Under the pieces are notes generated by a model that was given only the letters and a program-made list of their open reading frames with translations, made no database searches and was not told where the DNA came from. Shown one piece after another: positions 30,779-41,284 of a stretch of DNA of 64,000 nucleotides. Source of the DNA: Didymella arachidicola (Eukaryota > Ascomycota > Dothideomycetes > Pleosporales > Didymellaceae). Location: contig CM049991.1 of assembly GCA_016630955.3 (NCBI GenBank), forward strand, positions 1 to 64,000. Direction: 5' to 3'. How positions within the stretch are numbered: position 1 is the first letter of the stretch; every line of letters starts with the position of its first letter. A program made the translations under genes and the position numbers.

Positions 30779-32392
30779 TCACAGTCCGTACACATCATCG
30801 TCGAAGAAGATCAACACTGCTTCGCTACCCCTGACGTTGACAGTAGCATTATCATTTATAAGCTCAATGACCATCTCACCCACGGGCTCGCCCATAGGAA
30901 ACGATTGACCTGCCCAAGTCGAGAGGCTACTATTGCCAGTATTGACAAAAGGCGCAGTCAGACGCTTCGCGCGAATGCGGGTGCCATCACCTGCATGTGC
31001 AAGCGAGGAAAGGCCCACTTGAATAGCGTAATCCGAGGTGGAGTTGGCGTAGTAAGGCTTCATGTTCATGAGGGCAAGTTTGGAGACGTGGTCATCGACA
31101 TAGAACGCGTAAGCTGCAAATGAATCTGAATGGGCATCCGCTGGCACGTCAAGTGCTCGAACACGGGTATTCACAGTGGCAAATGCCTCGGCTATAAACA
31201 ACTGAGCTGTGAATGAAGGCAGTGTGCGAGCGGGACCTCGCAAATTGCTGTCGCGCGGGTACAGCGTCGAGTAAGTACTGAAACCAGGTGTTCCATTCGC
31301 GTCTGGGGTGTTCACCTGGTCCTTGGACTGCAAGGCAAGGGTCGCGCCTTGATGGAGGTGCGTGTCCGTCGCATTACGGGTAGCGTAGATAAGCTCGCTG
31401 TCAATGACCCAGAGGGCTTGCGCAAACGTATCCGTGACGTTGGGCGCACCTGAGCAGGACACTGAGTTGAACTCGCCAATATTCCAGCGCGAACCAGTAT
31501 TTAGAGCTGCCTTTGCTGAAGGATATATTTCTTCGTCACAGTAACGAGTGAGCTCCGTGTGGTTGAGAATGTTCGCAATCGTAGCTAGTGCAGCCCGTTT
31601 CGAATCGCAGGTTGAGAATGCGTACGAGTGTATCGAGTAGATCCCCACTTGCTCTTCTGAGTCTACGCCTGCTGGGATCAGTGCCACCGGTCGGACTTCG
31701 AGACCGGAATCGTCGGTGGTGGCAGACGACGCCCACCATCGCCGGCTGGTGAGATTGCTGCTGCCAGTCGCGTTGACCGCGGCATCGATTTCATGTGTAT
31801 ACTGTTTCCACTGGCGTACATAAGCGTGTGTAGAATGGTTCCATCGACTCTTGTCATAGTTCGTCGGCTCATTGCCGAGCTCAAAGTATGCCACCTTATC
31901 ACCTTGGTAGGTGACCGAAGCCAGAGCAAGACTCTTGGCGATATCCAAGCTCTCATTGCCAAAGTTGAGCGTTGAGACGAACTCGGTACCTTCTGGGAAA
32001 TTACTCCAGCTCTTGTAGTATTCCGGTCCAACGGTGGTCCTCCAAACTCCACCCTCTGGACTTGAGATGCGGACTGGGTCACGGCCCTCGGGATCGAAGA
32101 CCATGCTATCCATAGTTATGCCACCAGGTCGGATGATAGGACGTCCGCCATGTTCGTGAATACGATTGAGTACGGCGAACGTCAGGTTGTTGGGGTTGCT
32201 GGTATTGCCAAAGAACTCCACCCAGAACGCAGGCTCGAATGAGAATGAAGCGAAAGAGTTGCTGTGCGGGATTGAAGCTCCTGCTGCTGTTCTTGGTACG
32301 TTCAAGGTAATTGCAGTCGAGCTTTCGCCGCTGGGATACGCGTAGACCGCGTGTGTTGTTAAAACGGCTGCTGTGAGATGGAGAAGCCCCAT
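30779..32392 (-). CDS. Secreted glycoside hydrolase family 79 beta-glucuronidase-like enzyme
   Basis: Intronless, 537 residues from ATG 32,392 (the longer frame begins at a TTG). It opens with a signal peptide (MGLLHLTAAVLTTHAVYA), so the enzyme should be secreted. GH79 landmarks: IIRPGGITMDS near residue 90-100, the acid/base glutamate in YFELGNEPTNYD near 172, the likely nucleophile in NIGEFNSVSCSG near 305, and a C-terminal beta-sandwich (RAKRLTAPFVNTG...GSEAVLIFFDDD). Many N-glycosylation sequons (NNLT, NESL, NHST, NATD) fit an extracellular protein. Family members release glucuronic acid or 4-O-methylglucuronic acid from proteoglycans such as arabinogalactan. Its neighbour is a sugar transporter, so the pair may serve uptake of plant-derived sugars. 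Confidence 0.9.
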   Translation of the reverse strand: MGLLHLTAAVLTTHAVYAYPSGESSTAITLNVPRTAAGASIPHSNSFASFSFEPAFWVEFFGNTSNPNNLTFAVLNRIHEHGGRPIIRPGGITMDSMVFDPEGRDPVRISSPEGGVWRTTVGPEYYKSWSNFPEGTEFVSTLNFGNESLDIAKSLALASVTYQGDKVAYFELGNEPTNYDKSRWNHSTHAYVRQWKQYTHEIDAAVNATGSSNLTSRRWWASSATTDDSGLEVRPVALIPAGVDSEEQVGIYSIHSYAFSTCDSKRAALATIANILNHTELTRYCDEEIYPSAKAALNTGSRWNIGEFNSVSCSGAPNVTDTFAQALWVIDSELIYATRNATDTHLHQGATLALQSKDQVNTPDANGTPGFSTYSTLYPRDSNLRGPARTLPSFTAQLFIAEAFATVNTRVRALDVPADAHSDSFAAYAFYVDDHVSKLALMNMKPYYANSTSDYAIQVGLSSLAHAGDGTRIRAKRLTAPFVNTGNSSLSTWAGQSFPMGEPVGEMVIELINDNATVNVRGSEAVLIFFDDDVYGL

Positions 32393-33097
32393 GATCGTCT
32401 TGCAGAGTTGCAATAATTTAGTGCTTCTGCTACTGAGCTTCAATGTGGTTTTCTGCGGCTTCTACGATTATAGGCAAGACTCCAGTGTTGCTGACTGACG
32501 GTCGGCCTCCGCACCAAAGGGCTGACGACTGACGAGCTTACGAAACATCATGACGAGACGGACACAATTTCACCGCCGGACTGCAGAAATAGAAGCATCG
32601 GGGCGATATCTTGTCCGAAGACGGTGGACTGACGAACGAAACCCTGTGGGGCACGTCCCGGGGATGGAGAAGGAGAGAAAGACGACGATGGTTCGGGGCT
32701 CAGGCCGAGCATTGTGGGGTATACTAATATGGTTAGCCTATTTTCTTAGCGTCCGCTCCTTTCCACGCATCACATCCATCTGCGCCCTGCCGTCTCCCAA
32801 TTCAACTCATTATCTGGAATATGAGTGCGTGCCTTCGTAACAGATATCCTGGCTACGTGAACCAACAAGACTGTACTCCATGACGGAGTCGACAACGGCC
32901 GCCTCTGCGGCATTGGCGCTGGAGAAAGCACGGGTGTTATCGGAGCCTTGAACGTCATAAGAACAGCACAACCTACAAAGGTACATCACGGTCAGTAACC
33001 CGAGTCTCACATACAGAGCCATCGCATAGCAGGTGAATATAAAGATCATGGATCTGCCTCTTAAACCACCATCTCTCTTCAAGCCGGATCTGCCACA
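32393..33097. promoter_or_regulatory. Divergent intergenic region, GH79 and SDR relic
   Basis: About 700 bases separate the two divergent starts. Small overlapping open frames show no domains. The region should hold the GH79 promoter (near 32,393-32,550). Nothing else is recognisable. Confidence 0.4.
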
Positions 33098-34006
33098 ATG
33101 ATCGATCGAACGACTGTGTCTGGAGGCAACTTCACAAAGACCCGACACATTATGACACACGACTATGTGTCACCGTTGAAGCTAGATCTCTCCGGCAAAC
33201 ACGTTTTGATCACCGACACAGCCTTCGAAGATGGTGTTGGCTTTGCCACCGCGATGGCGTTTGTGCGCGCAGGTGCGGTTGCAATCGCAATCGCTGATCT
33301 GCACGGCGTCTCCGAGGAGCTTGCATCAAGACTCGAAGCCTGTGCAGTCCAATCTGGGCGCACCGTTCCCAAAATTGTGTGCCATAAAGTCGACATCGCT
33401 CAACTCGTCAGCGTTCAAGCAATGTAGGATCATGTATCACAGACCTTTAGCGGCTGCCTTGATATCCTGGTGAACAACGTTGCGCATATGGAGCCTCCCC
33501 ATTCATTTCTGGAGACGAATCCAGATGTGGATTGGCGGCCGTATGAAGTCAATGTCCGCGGGCTGTTCAATATGGCACGCAGTTTCCTTCCCATGCTGCT
33601 ATCGAGTCGCAAAGACCGGCAAGGCCTGTGTACCATGATCAATGTGGCTTCTTCTGGAGCCTTGACTGGGCGTGCTGGTAACAGCAGCTACCGCAGCTCA
33701 AAACTCGCCGATTTGAGGTGGACTGAGATGCTGTAGTTAGAGTATGCGGATCATGGACTGCTGGCTTTTGGCGTCAACCCGGGCGCCATTAAGACTGAGA
33801 TCACCAAGACTGCACCTGAGATCGTTCGCGACGCCTTTCCTAACCGTCCGGAAATTGCTGGCGATACCATTGTCTGGTTGGCTGCTAAGCGCATGGATTG
33901 GCTGGGCGGTCGCTACGTGGAATGCCCTTGGGATATGAACGACTTCATGAACAGGAAGGATGAGATTGTCGATGAAGATAAGCTAAAGATGAGGATGGCT
34001 TTTTGA
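33098..34006 (+). pseudogene. Short-chain dehydrogenase/reductase, dead copy with two in-frame stops
   Basis: A single 303-codon frame from ATG 33,098 to TGA 34,006 encodes a classical SDR but is broken by TAG at 33,425-33,427 and TAG at 33,734-33,736. Conserved parts lie on all three sides: the N-terminal Rossmann strand (LSGKHVLITDTAFEDGVGFA, with the glycine motif eroded), LDILVNNVAHMEPP, FNMARSFLPML, MINVASSGALTGRAG, the active-site YRSSK, and FGVNPGAIKTE. No intron would remove either stop. The C-terminal part (YVECPWDMNDFMNRKDEIV) resembles SDRs found beside fungal secondary-metabolite or catabolic genes. It neighbours a second, intact SDR. Confidence 0.85.
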
Positions 34007-34418
34007 GCAAGGATCTCTACAACAACCTTAAGAAGGTCAAGGTAGTCTGTGAGTCCATCTGTCCCTTGAGTATGGGCTTTCTCCAGCGCTCCATCTCCGT
34101 CAGCCGCGTGAACCGACTGCTACAGTCTTCATCTTTGGCTTCCGCAACCAACACATTTAAAATGTCGTTGAAAAATAACGAAAACGGCGGACTTTGCCGA
34201 AGAGCGAATTGATACTTGAGTGATAGGTACTGTTCTGAGCGTACATCGTTGTACGCATGCCAGAGAAGGGTCTAGCAACGAATTAAGAGCATACAGCGAA
34301 CGTAATTGAGCCAAATTGGTAAAATGATCACCTGCTCAAATATGCACTAGCATACTCAACCACCGATGCGGCAATCAAATTGCAAAAAGGCTGAGCCTGT
34401 GTTAAGCCCATCCGCTGC
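34007..34418. other. Short intergenic stretch between two SDR genes
   Basis: About 410 bases lie between the 3' ends of the SDR relic (plus) and the intact SDR (minus). Open frames here are short and featureless. It likely contains only 3' untranslated sequence. Confidence 0.5.
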
Positions 34419-35337
34419 CTACCACGGCAGCTCACCACCATTAGGATCAAGAAACTTGCCGTGCGTGCTCTCTAACATGGCGTTACGAACCTGTCGAACC
34501 TCCGTTAGCGCTCGTCCGTACCGAAGGTATGCCGGTCAGCCTACTATGCGCAGAATATCCTGGCAGCTCTGTTCAACTGAGACAGCGTGCGCTTCGAAGT
34601 TGAAATCAACATCACCCTTGAGACTTTCAGAGGCCATTTGAGCCATGTCTGTTGCAACCATTCTGGACAGAACCAGCGTTCGCGCTTCGCCTGACCTCGC
34701 CTCACTCACCCTGGATGCTGAGACCAAATGACAATGTCTTGCTGCTCGAGAGACAGCCACCTGAATAAGAAGTTACCCAGAGCTTTACTCGCGCCATATG
34801 CCGCTAGTGGTGCGATAGTGTTCATGGCAGTCAAGCTTCCGCCGAGACTAGACATGTACATGAACTTCCCCGGGCTACCGCTGCTCGCCCTTCGTAGTAG
34901 AGGGGCAACGGCCTTGAAAAGCTCCAACTGGCCGTACGCATTGACGTCAAGGAGGGACTGTATATCATTGATGCCCGAATTGACGAGGCTGGGGCTGATG
35001 GCTGCCACGCCAGCGTTTGCGAGAACCACATCGAGCCTGTCAACCTTGTGGTCAAGCTCCAGCGATGCAATGCCGCGCATGATGCTGTTGACAGAAGCAA
35101 CGTCGATTTCGATCACGATGAGACATGAGCCTGGCACCTTCATTGATGAGCGAAGTGAGTCTGCAGAGGAAATATTGCGGACTGCTGCCACGACGGTGGT
35201 GTTGGGCGACTCCAGGTATGCTGTAACAAGACCTTTGCCAATACCTAACGTCTTTATGTTAGTTTCGTTCAGTTCACTAGAACAATTTACACACCGTGGC
35301 TTGCTCCTGTAATAAGTACGTGAGTGGTAGAAGACAT
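34419..35337 (-). CDS. NAD(P)-dependent short-chain dehydrogenase/reductase
   Basis: Four exons read on the minus strand: 35,295-35,337, 34,710-35,244, 34,545-34,662 and 34,419-34,490 (introns 50, 47 and 54 bases), summing to 255 residues in one frame. Splicing restores the nucleotide-binding motif TGASHGIGKG across intron 1, HPGMVATDM across intron 2 and the C-terminal HGKFLDPNGGELPW after intron 3. Other marks: VVAAVRNIS for cofactor choice, LDVVLANAGV, the active-site serine in MYMSSLGGS and YGASK (Tyr/Lys). It resembles the fungal SDR group that includes norsolorinic acid ketoreductase and relatives of bacterial C-factor. Substrate is unknown. Introns 2 and 3 must be spliced out, since their unspliced frames stop early. 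It stands beside a dead SDR and a decayed regulator, so it may be a survivor of a larger cluster. Confidence 0.85.
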
Positions 35338-36311
35338 CGTAGATGTTTGAAGCAGCGAGGACAGGAAATACCTGGATCGATGAACGCTTTTCGGGCCTTG
35401 GATGCTGCCTTATATATGGAATTCGCAGGTAAGGCGTCCTCAATGTCGTCCGAGTTTAGCAGGCCCTTCCACACATTGGTTGATGTCAATTAATATTACG
35501 ATCACGGTGGCTTCGTCTGCAACGAAGATTGCGGACTTTCACACCACCAAGCCAGGAATGTGGATACTACACTCCGCTAGCGTTCCTTCGCGGTCACCGT
35601 ATGTGGCTAGTGCAACGAGGCTAGCGGAGTATATCATCTCCTCGCATTATCTTGACAAGAAACACCCCGGACGAAAATCGTGACGCGAAACCATCACCCA
35701 AGCACAAGATGTGTGGCCATGAAGGTAACGTCACGTCATAAATCATGCATTGCTTGCATTCAGAAGAAATGAAAGTGCGACCGAAGTGAGCCAAGGTGTC
35801 AGCGCTGTCTTGCAAGAGGCTCTGGCTGCCACTATATCGGGAAGAGGAGAGATGAGCCTCAGCAATCTCCTCAGACCTTCGCTTCGACAACCTTAATGGT
35901 CACATCGCCGGCAAGGCAAATGCTGTTTCCAGCAGCTGGCTCGGTAGCATAACCAATCAACTTACCAGTTGACATTTCATAATTCCAGCCAACTCTTGAT
36001 GATCTCGCTATCCAGCGGCGAACAATCGAGTGCTCCGTACTGTATGTCCGCGTAGCTTATTGCGCCAGGCGCCTAGCCCTCGTTCCACATGTCTTTGCAT
36101 CCTTGGGACAGGATCATGTTCATCCACCGCCGAACTTTCCAAGTCTCGCAGTCTCCAGCGCTCCAACAGGCAATAAGCGCATGCGCACTATACAGCATAT
36201 GGAATTCTTTCACAGAGACTCTAGTCCACTAGATCATCCACCGCAACGTCTATCTGCTCTCTACAACCTCTCCGTCAACTTCTTCAGCCTCCAATCTTCT
36301 TACCGCGCTAT
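35338..36311. other. Intergenic stretch with a possible gene tail
   Basis: No full gene is seen. On the minus strand, about 60 codons ending at TGA 35,871-35,873 read smoothly (WNYEMSTGKLIGYATE...CLAGDVTIKVVEAKV), which looks like the C-terminus of a lost or spliced gene that I cannot name. The rest, including the promoter of the four-exon SDR, shows nothing recognisable. Confidence 0.35.
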
Positions 36312-36313
36312 AA

Positions 36314-36861
36314 TTTCTTCTGCTGTACCAGCTCATCCACATGTTCGACAGCTCCAGCCGTATGCGCAGCCTCGCCGAAGCCACCGAAGCGACAACCATT
36401 CTGTGGGCCGAAGAACTGCGCACGCGTACCTGCGCCGCCGTCTCCAACATAGCATCAGAATGGCAGGCGTGGCTGTTACAAGAGAGTATACGGCGTACGA
36501 TCGTGACCACCTTTCTGCTGCGCGGCGTGTAGGACTACCTCAAGACTGGAACCGACATACCGACAGTTATAGGCGTGTTCTTCACGTTGCAGACGGAGCT
36601 GTGGGATGCACAGAGCGAGGCAGAATGGGGGCAGGTGAAGATCGAGAGGTTGTAGCTGCCAGTTTTCGTCGCTGCTTGGGACGAGGCGATGACGCTGGCG
36701 AATCCGGATGATCTGGAGGAGCCTGGTGTGCTAGTCATGAGTATGCATTGGGGGTTGCCTGCGACACGGGCTTGGTTGAGGTGGAAGCAGTGCGAGAAGT
36801 ACGGACTGGAAGTTATGGAAGACGGTTTGGGAACTCTGTGTACTGCGACAGGTGCGTGATT
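36314..36861 (+). pseudogene. Fungal transcription-factor C-terminal relic
   Basis: A plus-strand frame begins after TAA 36,311-36,313 and reads LIHMFDSSSRMRSLAEATE, EWQAWLLQESIRRTIVTTF, stop, DYLKTGTDIP, then a Trp-rich tail (LPATRAWLRWKQCEKYGLEV). This is the pattern of the C-terminal half of Zn2Cys6-type regulators (the ESIRRTI stretch is characteristic). In-frame stops at 36,530-36,532 and 36,653-36,655 break it, and no DNA-binding domain remains upstream. The first stop replaces an expected tyrosine, so it is not a simple RIP change. Confidence 0.6.
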
Positions 36862-37082
36862 TCTGATGCTGGACTTTTCATTGCATGTCCCTGCGTTATT
36901 GGACGTCTAAGCTTGGCCTGGATACACGTGCACATTGACGTAAGGTCATAGTCGTGATGAGTAGATCTTGATACAAGGGCGAATTGTGGATATTTGATGA
37001 CGGGTTGCTATCTTCCAACCTTTGCATGACCAAATATCAAAACCCCCACCAAAACAGTACGCTTGTGCGGTCTTGCAGGGAA

Positions 37083-39182
37083 TCATCGATCACCTAACGT
37101 GACAGCCGCCACACCACCAATGGTAGCCCCAATCCCCACACCCGCAACCCCCTGCTGCGCCCTTGTAAATCTCCTACTCTCGCGGTAGATCGGCTTCACA
37201 ATTTGTTCCGGCTCCGCGATGCCCATACTGCCAGGCGGCGCATCCTTAAGCTGCCCGTACCTGACTCTCCTCTGCCCAACCTCCTTGAGCACCTCTTCAA
37301 ACTCGCCATGCTGGCCGCGGACATTATCAGGCTTGATGATCGGGGCGTTGAACGCGTTGGCGATCTCGAGCGGGCCGAGCGTGACTTTACGACCGAGTTT
37401 CCAGAAGCCCCAGTAGACGGGAAGCACGAGCAAGATCGTGACTAAGGAAGCGACTAGCGCGCCGGCGACGTAGTTAAAGTCTGTGTCGTATTCTTCGACA
37501 ATACCGGTGACGCTGCTCAGCGCTGTTTGGGAAGTCATGCCCTTGGCGGCGCGGTCGGTGACATTGGTTGTCGATTGACCATTCAGGTAGAGCGCTGCTG
37601 TGAACGATAGTGTGTTGATTTTGCGCAGGAGTTCGATGGCAGGGTCGTCGAGCCCGGTGCGGTCTATGTCATACCAGCACCGTGAGAACTCCTCCTTGTC
37701 ACTGTCCGCGTAGAACATGGTCTGCGCTTGGCCGCCCCGCAATTTGATATCCCAGTCTTCGTTGTAGGTGAGTTGTGCGGAGGAGTTGTAGAGATTGTTG
37801 AGCACGTAAGCCAGTGCGCCTATCGTGGAGGTCTTGTTGAACTCTTCCTTCAGGTCAACGTATTCGAGGAACTTGAGCTGGTCGATCTGCCGCTCTGTAA
37901 TGTTCGTACCGATTGGGTGTGATATGTTGTCTGCAAAGAACTTCACGTGGGTGACGATGTTCTTGCCTTTCAGTTCTTCCTCGGACGGTACCATTACTGT
38001 GACAGGGTACTCCACGATAGCAGGACGGATCTCACAAGTTCTTCGAGTAAGAGTACCAGGGCAATCGCTGCTGTTTGCGCCGGCATGGCTGTCCACGTAC
38101 AACATGCTCATGTCAATGCTAGCGTATGGCTTGGTGTCCGTCGCCCACGACGAGTTGAAGCTGATGTCCCAGAGCGGGTATGAGGTCTGACTGCCACCAA
38201 ACTGGCTCTGCCGTTGCAGCCCATAGTTGACGTCCTCAGTGGTAGAGCTACAGTCGAACGCGAAGCCCAACGCCTTGAACGAGCCACTGCACTCCTGTCG
38301 AAAGGGGCAGTCAAAGAACGAAGCCTTGTTGTCGAGGAGATCGTGGACCTTGCCATTGGCGATCTTGCCGTTGTAGGCGTTAATCACACCTGCCCAAGCT
38401 GTGTCGACAGTCTTGATCGTTCCGTCTTCGCCAGGTATACCGCCACTTCCTGAGGGCCAGTTGGTCTCCAACCACCCAGTGACTGTCACGTTCTTGTAGT
38501 TGATTTGCTGAGTCACGATAGTCTTAGTAGCCTTCTGAAAGAGAGTACTGTCGATGACAGCAAATTTGGTCATTAGCGCTGCGAGCGCGACGATGTTGAA
38601 GTGCTTACCAGACGTCATGATGGAGTAAAAGCTGTACGAGTAGGCATGGTTCCTGTGCAGTGTGCTAAGGGAACTGCCCTGCATAGCCTTCCGCCACCAC
38701 GCGATGGCAAGACCTTGACTAATGAATGTGATCAGTCCTAGATTCTGGAATTGATTGGCGATGTTTATCAACACGTTGGGTTGAATGGGGAAGCGAGTAA
38801 ATGGCCAGTCTTTGACACGCTCTTTGTTCGACGCGCCCAAGACGGCGACGGCCATAGAGGTTGCAATGATCATGATGACGAAACCTGAGAAGCCGATCCA
38901 AGGAAATTGCTGGCGGAACCCAGGTTTCCAATCGATGCCATCGTCACTGTTATTGTCGTTGACTTCGGCGGTCTCGATGTTTGGCGCCTTCTTGTACGAG
39001 TCTGATGAAGATGTTGTCGTGTCGTGGACGCTGCTCTTCTCGTTTGCACTCCTCGCATCGTGTGTACTCTGTGCTGGCTCGATGGTATCGTTAGGATTGG
39101 GCGTTGGGGGTGAAGTCAGCTTCGCCAAGGTATCTTGGTCGGCCTGCTTGTGTTCGCTCTGTGATGGTGTCGTGTGTTCCAT
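37083..39182 (-). CDS. Fungal multi-pass membrane protein of unknown function
   Basis: Intronless, 699 residues, ATG 39,182. A Ser/Thr/Asp-rich cytosolic N-terminus (about 85 residues) precedes two or three membrane segments (WIGFSGFVIMIIATSMAVAVL, PNVLINIANQFQNLGLITFI, FNIVALAALMTKFAVI). Between them lies the motif AIAWWRKAMQGSSLSTLHR. A large, Cys-containing, sequon-rich loop (about residues 220-560; CPFRQECSGSF, CSSTTED, CRWYD-like Cys) is probably extracellular. A last membrane segment (YVAGALVASLVTILLVLPVYWGFWKLG) and a cytosolic tail follow. This layout is common in a large family of uncharacterised ascomycete membrane proteins; I know no function. A 17-base inverted repeat lies 59 bases upstream of the start. 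Confidence 0.85.
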   Translation of the reverse strand: MEHTTPSQSEHKQADQDTLAKLTSPPTPNPNDTIEPAQSTHDARSANEKSSVHDTTTSSSDSYKKAPNIETAEVNDNNSDDGIDWKPGFRQQFPWIGFSGFVIMIIATSMAVAVLGASNKERVKDWPFTRFPIQPNVLINIANQFQNLGLITFISQGLAIAWWRKAMQGSSLSTLHRNHAYSYSFYSIMTSGKHFNIVALAALMTKFAVIDSTLFQKATKTIVTQQINYKNVTVTGWLETNWPSGSGGIPGEDGTIKTVDTAWAGVINAYNGKIANGKVHDLLDNKASFFDCPFRQECSGSFKALGFAFDCSSTTEDVNYGLQRQSQFGGSQTSYPLWDISFNSSWATDTKPYASIDMSMLYVDSHAGANSSDCPGTLTRRTCEIRPAIVEYPVTVMVPSEEELKGKNIVTHVKFFADNISHPIGTNITERQIDQLKFLEYVDLKEEFNKTSTIGALAYVLNNLYNSSAQLTYNEDWDIKLRGGQAQTMFYADSDKEEFSRCWYDIDRTGLDDPAIELLRKINTLSFTAALYLNGQSTTNVTDRAAKGMTSQTALSSVTGIVEEYDTDFNYVAGALVASLVTILLVLPVYWGFWKLGRKVTLGPLEIANAFNAPIIKPDNVRGQHGEFEEVLKEVGQRRVRYGQLKDAPPGSMGIAEPEQIVKPIYRESRRFTRAQQGVAGVGIGATIGGVAAVTLGDR

Positions 39183-40338
39183 TGTGGATGCTCAACTTGA
39201 TCAAGGGCAAGGTTGAAAGAAGAAGAGAGAGATTTGGAGTGAGGTACCAGGTACCTCGCACGGTACGCCTCGACGGCACGAATGAGGCACAGCAGTAAGA
39301 CGTGGAAATGAGGTGTAAGACAAACAACAAACCATCGCGTGGCTCCTAAATCAAGTCTTACCTATATAACAAGCCTTAGATCCAGACGTTCTTAGTCTTT
39401 ATCGCAGGCGTCCATGCAGAAGCTGAAAGATCATCCCGCAAACCGTACATCAAACAACTGCATCTGCCATGTTAGTGCAGCTGTCGATTGGTGGTTTGGC
39501 GATTCCGTAGGGTCGGCGCGCGCGCCACGATCCGCAGCGGCCAATCACACCAGCGTGGGCGCTGCTGTCCCCAGCTGAAGCGCAATGACCAGCAAACTCC
39601 AGGGGGAAGCTGCGCATCCAGCTCTGGCGATTTTCTGCATGTGTGCGTGTCGTGTGCTGAAAGCTGACGGTGGAGTCCTGGGGCTGCAGGGCCAAGCCAC
39701 CTAGTTTGTGCTGCCAAGACAAGGCGTGGACGGATTGTCTCTACTGTCGGTGAGGGCAAGCATGATACAAGTTTGTCAATGTTCTGCAACGTCTTTAAGT
39801 CCAGTCCAACGAGATCTCAGCAGCTTCCAAACAGCTACATTCAACATCAGGTGTCTCCCAACTTCTCGAGATTGTTCAATAATGAACAAAAATATACTCG
39901 GGGGCTCTGTCAGCGGTCCGCCTTAAACGCGCAGGCGGAGACGCTTACCCTTGAGGCGTACCACGGATGATTCCGTTAACGTTGGTATTCAAGCCAACAA
40001 TAGGGGTGGCTGTTGCCGAATGTTCTCAAGAGAGGCAGTGTTGACCTTTCTGTCGTATTGAAGAATGATTGGTTGTTGACGCACGTGTGCGCTCTTTCAT
40101 TCCTGCCAGCCTATCTCAACTGCGTTGATTCCCACAAGTCGAAGAGCTTGCAAGCACCTAGAACAGCACCACATAGCATGGAGCGACAAATGCTCTTCGA
40201 ACAAATGTGGCGAGTTCGAACGATTGCGGCGATTATGGTCGACGAAATTATCATCTGTTGATTGTACAAGGTATTCTACATGTGCTAAGTACAGGTCTAA
40301 AGCAAGTCATACATACAAGTACAATGTCGTGATGTAGC
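39183..40338. other. Intergenic region between membrane-protein gene and SCO1
   Basis: About 1.15 kb. The first 300 bases should contain the promoter of the minus-strand membrane-protein gene, including the inverted repeat at 39,241-39,257. Small open frames (up to 105 codons) show no known motif. Nothing else is seen. Confidence 0.45.
39241..39257. promoter_or_regulatory. Inverted repeat GAGGTACC-A-GGTACCTC
   Basis: Two perfectly complementary 8-base arms separated by one base, 59-75 bases upstream of the ATG at 39,182. The position and dyad symmetry suggest a dimeric transcription-factor site for the membrane-protein gene. No known binding protein is assigned. Confidence 0.45.
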
Positions 40339-41284
40339 CTACTCCCAGCGCGTCTCCTTCTTCAACGGCTTCTCCCAGTCTTTGACGTGGTCAGCGATGA
40401 CTTTGGCGGCCTGGTCGGCAGTGAAGTTGCGGCCGATAGCCTCAACGAAGTCGCCCTCAGGATCTGCAACAGTCAGCATCGAACCCTCACTTTGGAGATA
40501 AGGCTCATCCTGTGAGCTCCTGCAACTTACCCATCAAGTAGAAGTAGATGCTGTGATCCACGAGGTAGTCCTGCCCAGGCGCAACGTCCTTTGGTGTGCT
40601 GAAGTACACGCGGTACGCCTTGCAGGTATCCTTGATCTGCTCGTGGTTGCCTGTCAACCCAATAAAATCCGGGTGAAACTCCGCAAGGTACTCCTTCAAG
40701 ACCGCGGGGCTGTCTCTCGCAGGATCGCATGTGATCATGATGGGCAGAAGCACATCGCCGCACTTCTCGCGCACCTTCTCGTACATGAGAGCCATTTTGT
40801 CCAGCTCATCTGGGCAAATGTCTGGACAATGTGTGAAGCCAAAGTACACGAGCGAGTACTTGCCCATCATGTCGTTGGAGCTGAAGACCTTGCCATCCTG
40901 GTCCACCAGCGAGAACGGCCCTCCAACCTTCGGCTTGCCTACGCCTTTGGTCTGCTCGGCTATCCGCTTGCGTGCCATGCGCTCCTTCTCGTATGTGAAG
41001 TATGCCCAGAGACCGCCGGCGGTCGCGATGAAGAGGAGGGCTGCGGTGATATTGAATGGGCCGCCCTTATTGCGCGCTTTGATTTGATCGATCGTCTTGA
41101 GTGCCTGGCGGGAGGACGTATTCGAGAACTGGCGGCGTGCCTCCGTTGATTGCTGGGCCCGGCGCAGGCATGTCCGCGGTGGTGCGGCGGCTGTGGAGGC
41201 GAATGTGCGGGCGGCAACGCGCGGTGTTGGCTTGGTCTTTAGCGCTTGCGCAATGCGCGCGGTGCATCTGCTTGGTGCAGCCAT
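40339..41284 (-). CDS. SCO1: Mitochondrial copper chaperone Sco1
   Basis: Exons 40,531-41,284 and 40,339-40,463 (67-base intron, GTAAGT...TTGCAG) encode 292 residues; the longer frame starts at a TTG, so ATG 41,284 is used. The Arg/Ala/Ser-rich N-terminus (MAAPSRCTARIAQ, RVAARTFAS) is a mitochondrial presequence, followed by one membrane segment (NITAALLFIATAGGLWAYF). The thioredoxin-like domain has the copper-binding CPDIC pair near residues 153-157 and the third ligand His in VDHSIYFYLMD near 243; the splice completes YLMDPEGDF. Sco1 sits in the inner membrane and delivers copper to the CuA site of cytochrome c oxidase subunit 2. All key residues are present. It is a conserved housekeeping gene, marking the shift to core chromosome. 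Confidence 0.96.

Noticed and set aside
33098..34006. Saving the SDR frame by introns around the stops
   Set aside because: No donor/acceptor pair near 33,425 or 33,734 removes a stop while keeping the conserved blocks.
36103..36711. 202-codon plus-strand frame
   Set aside because: Its Arg/His-rich translation looks random; another plus frame carries the transcription-factor relic signature.
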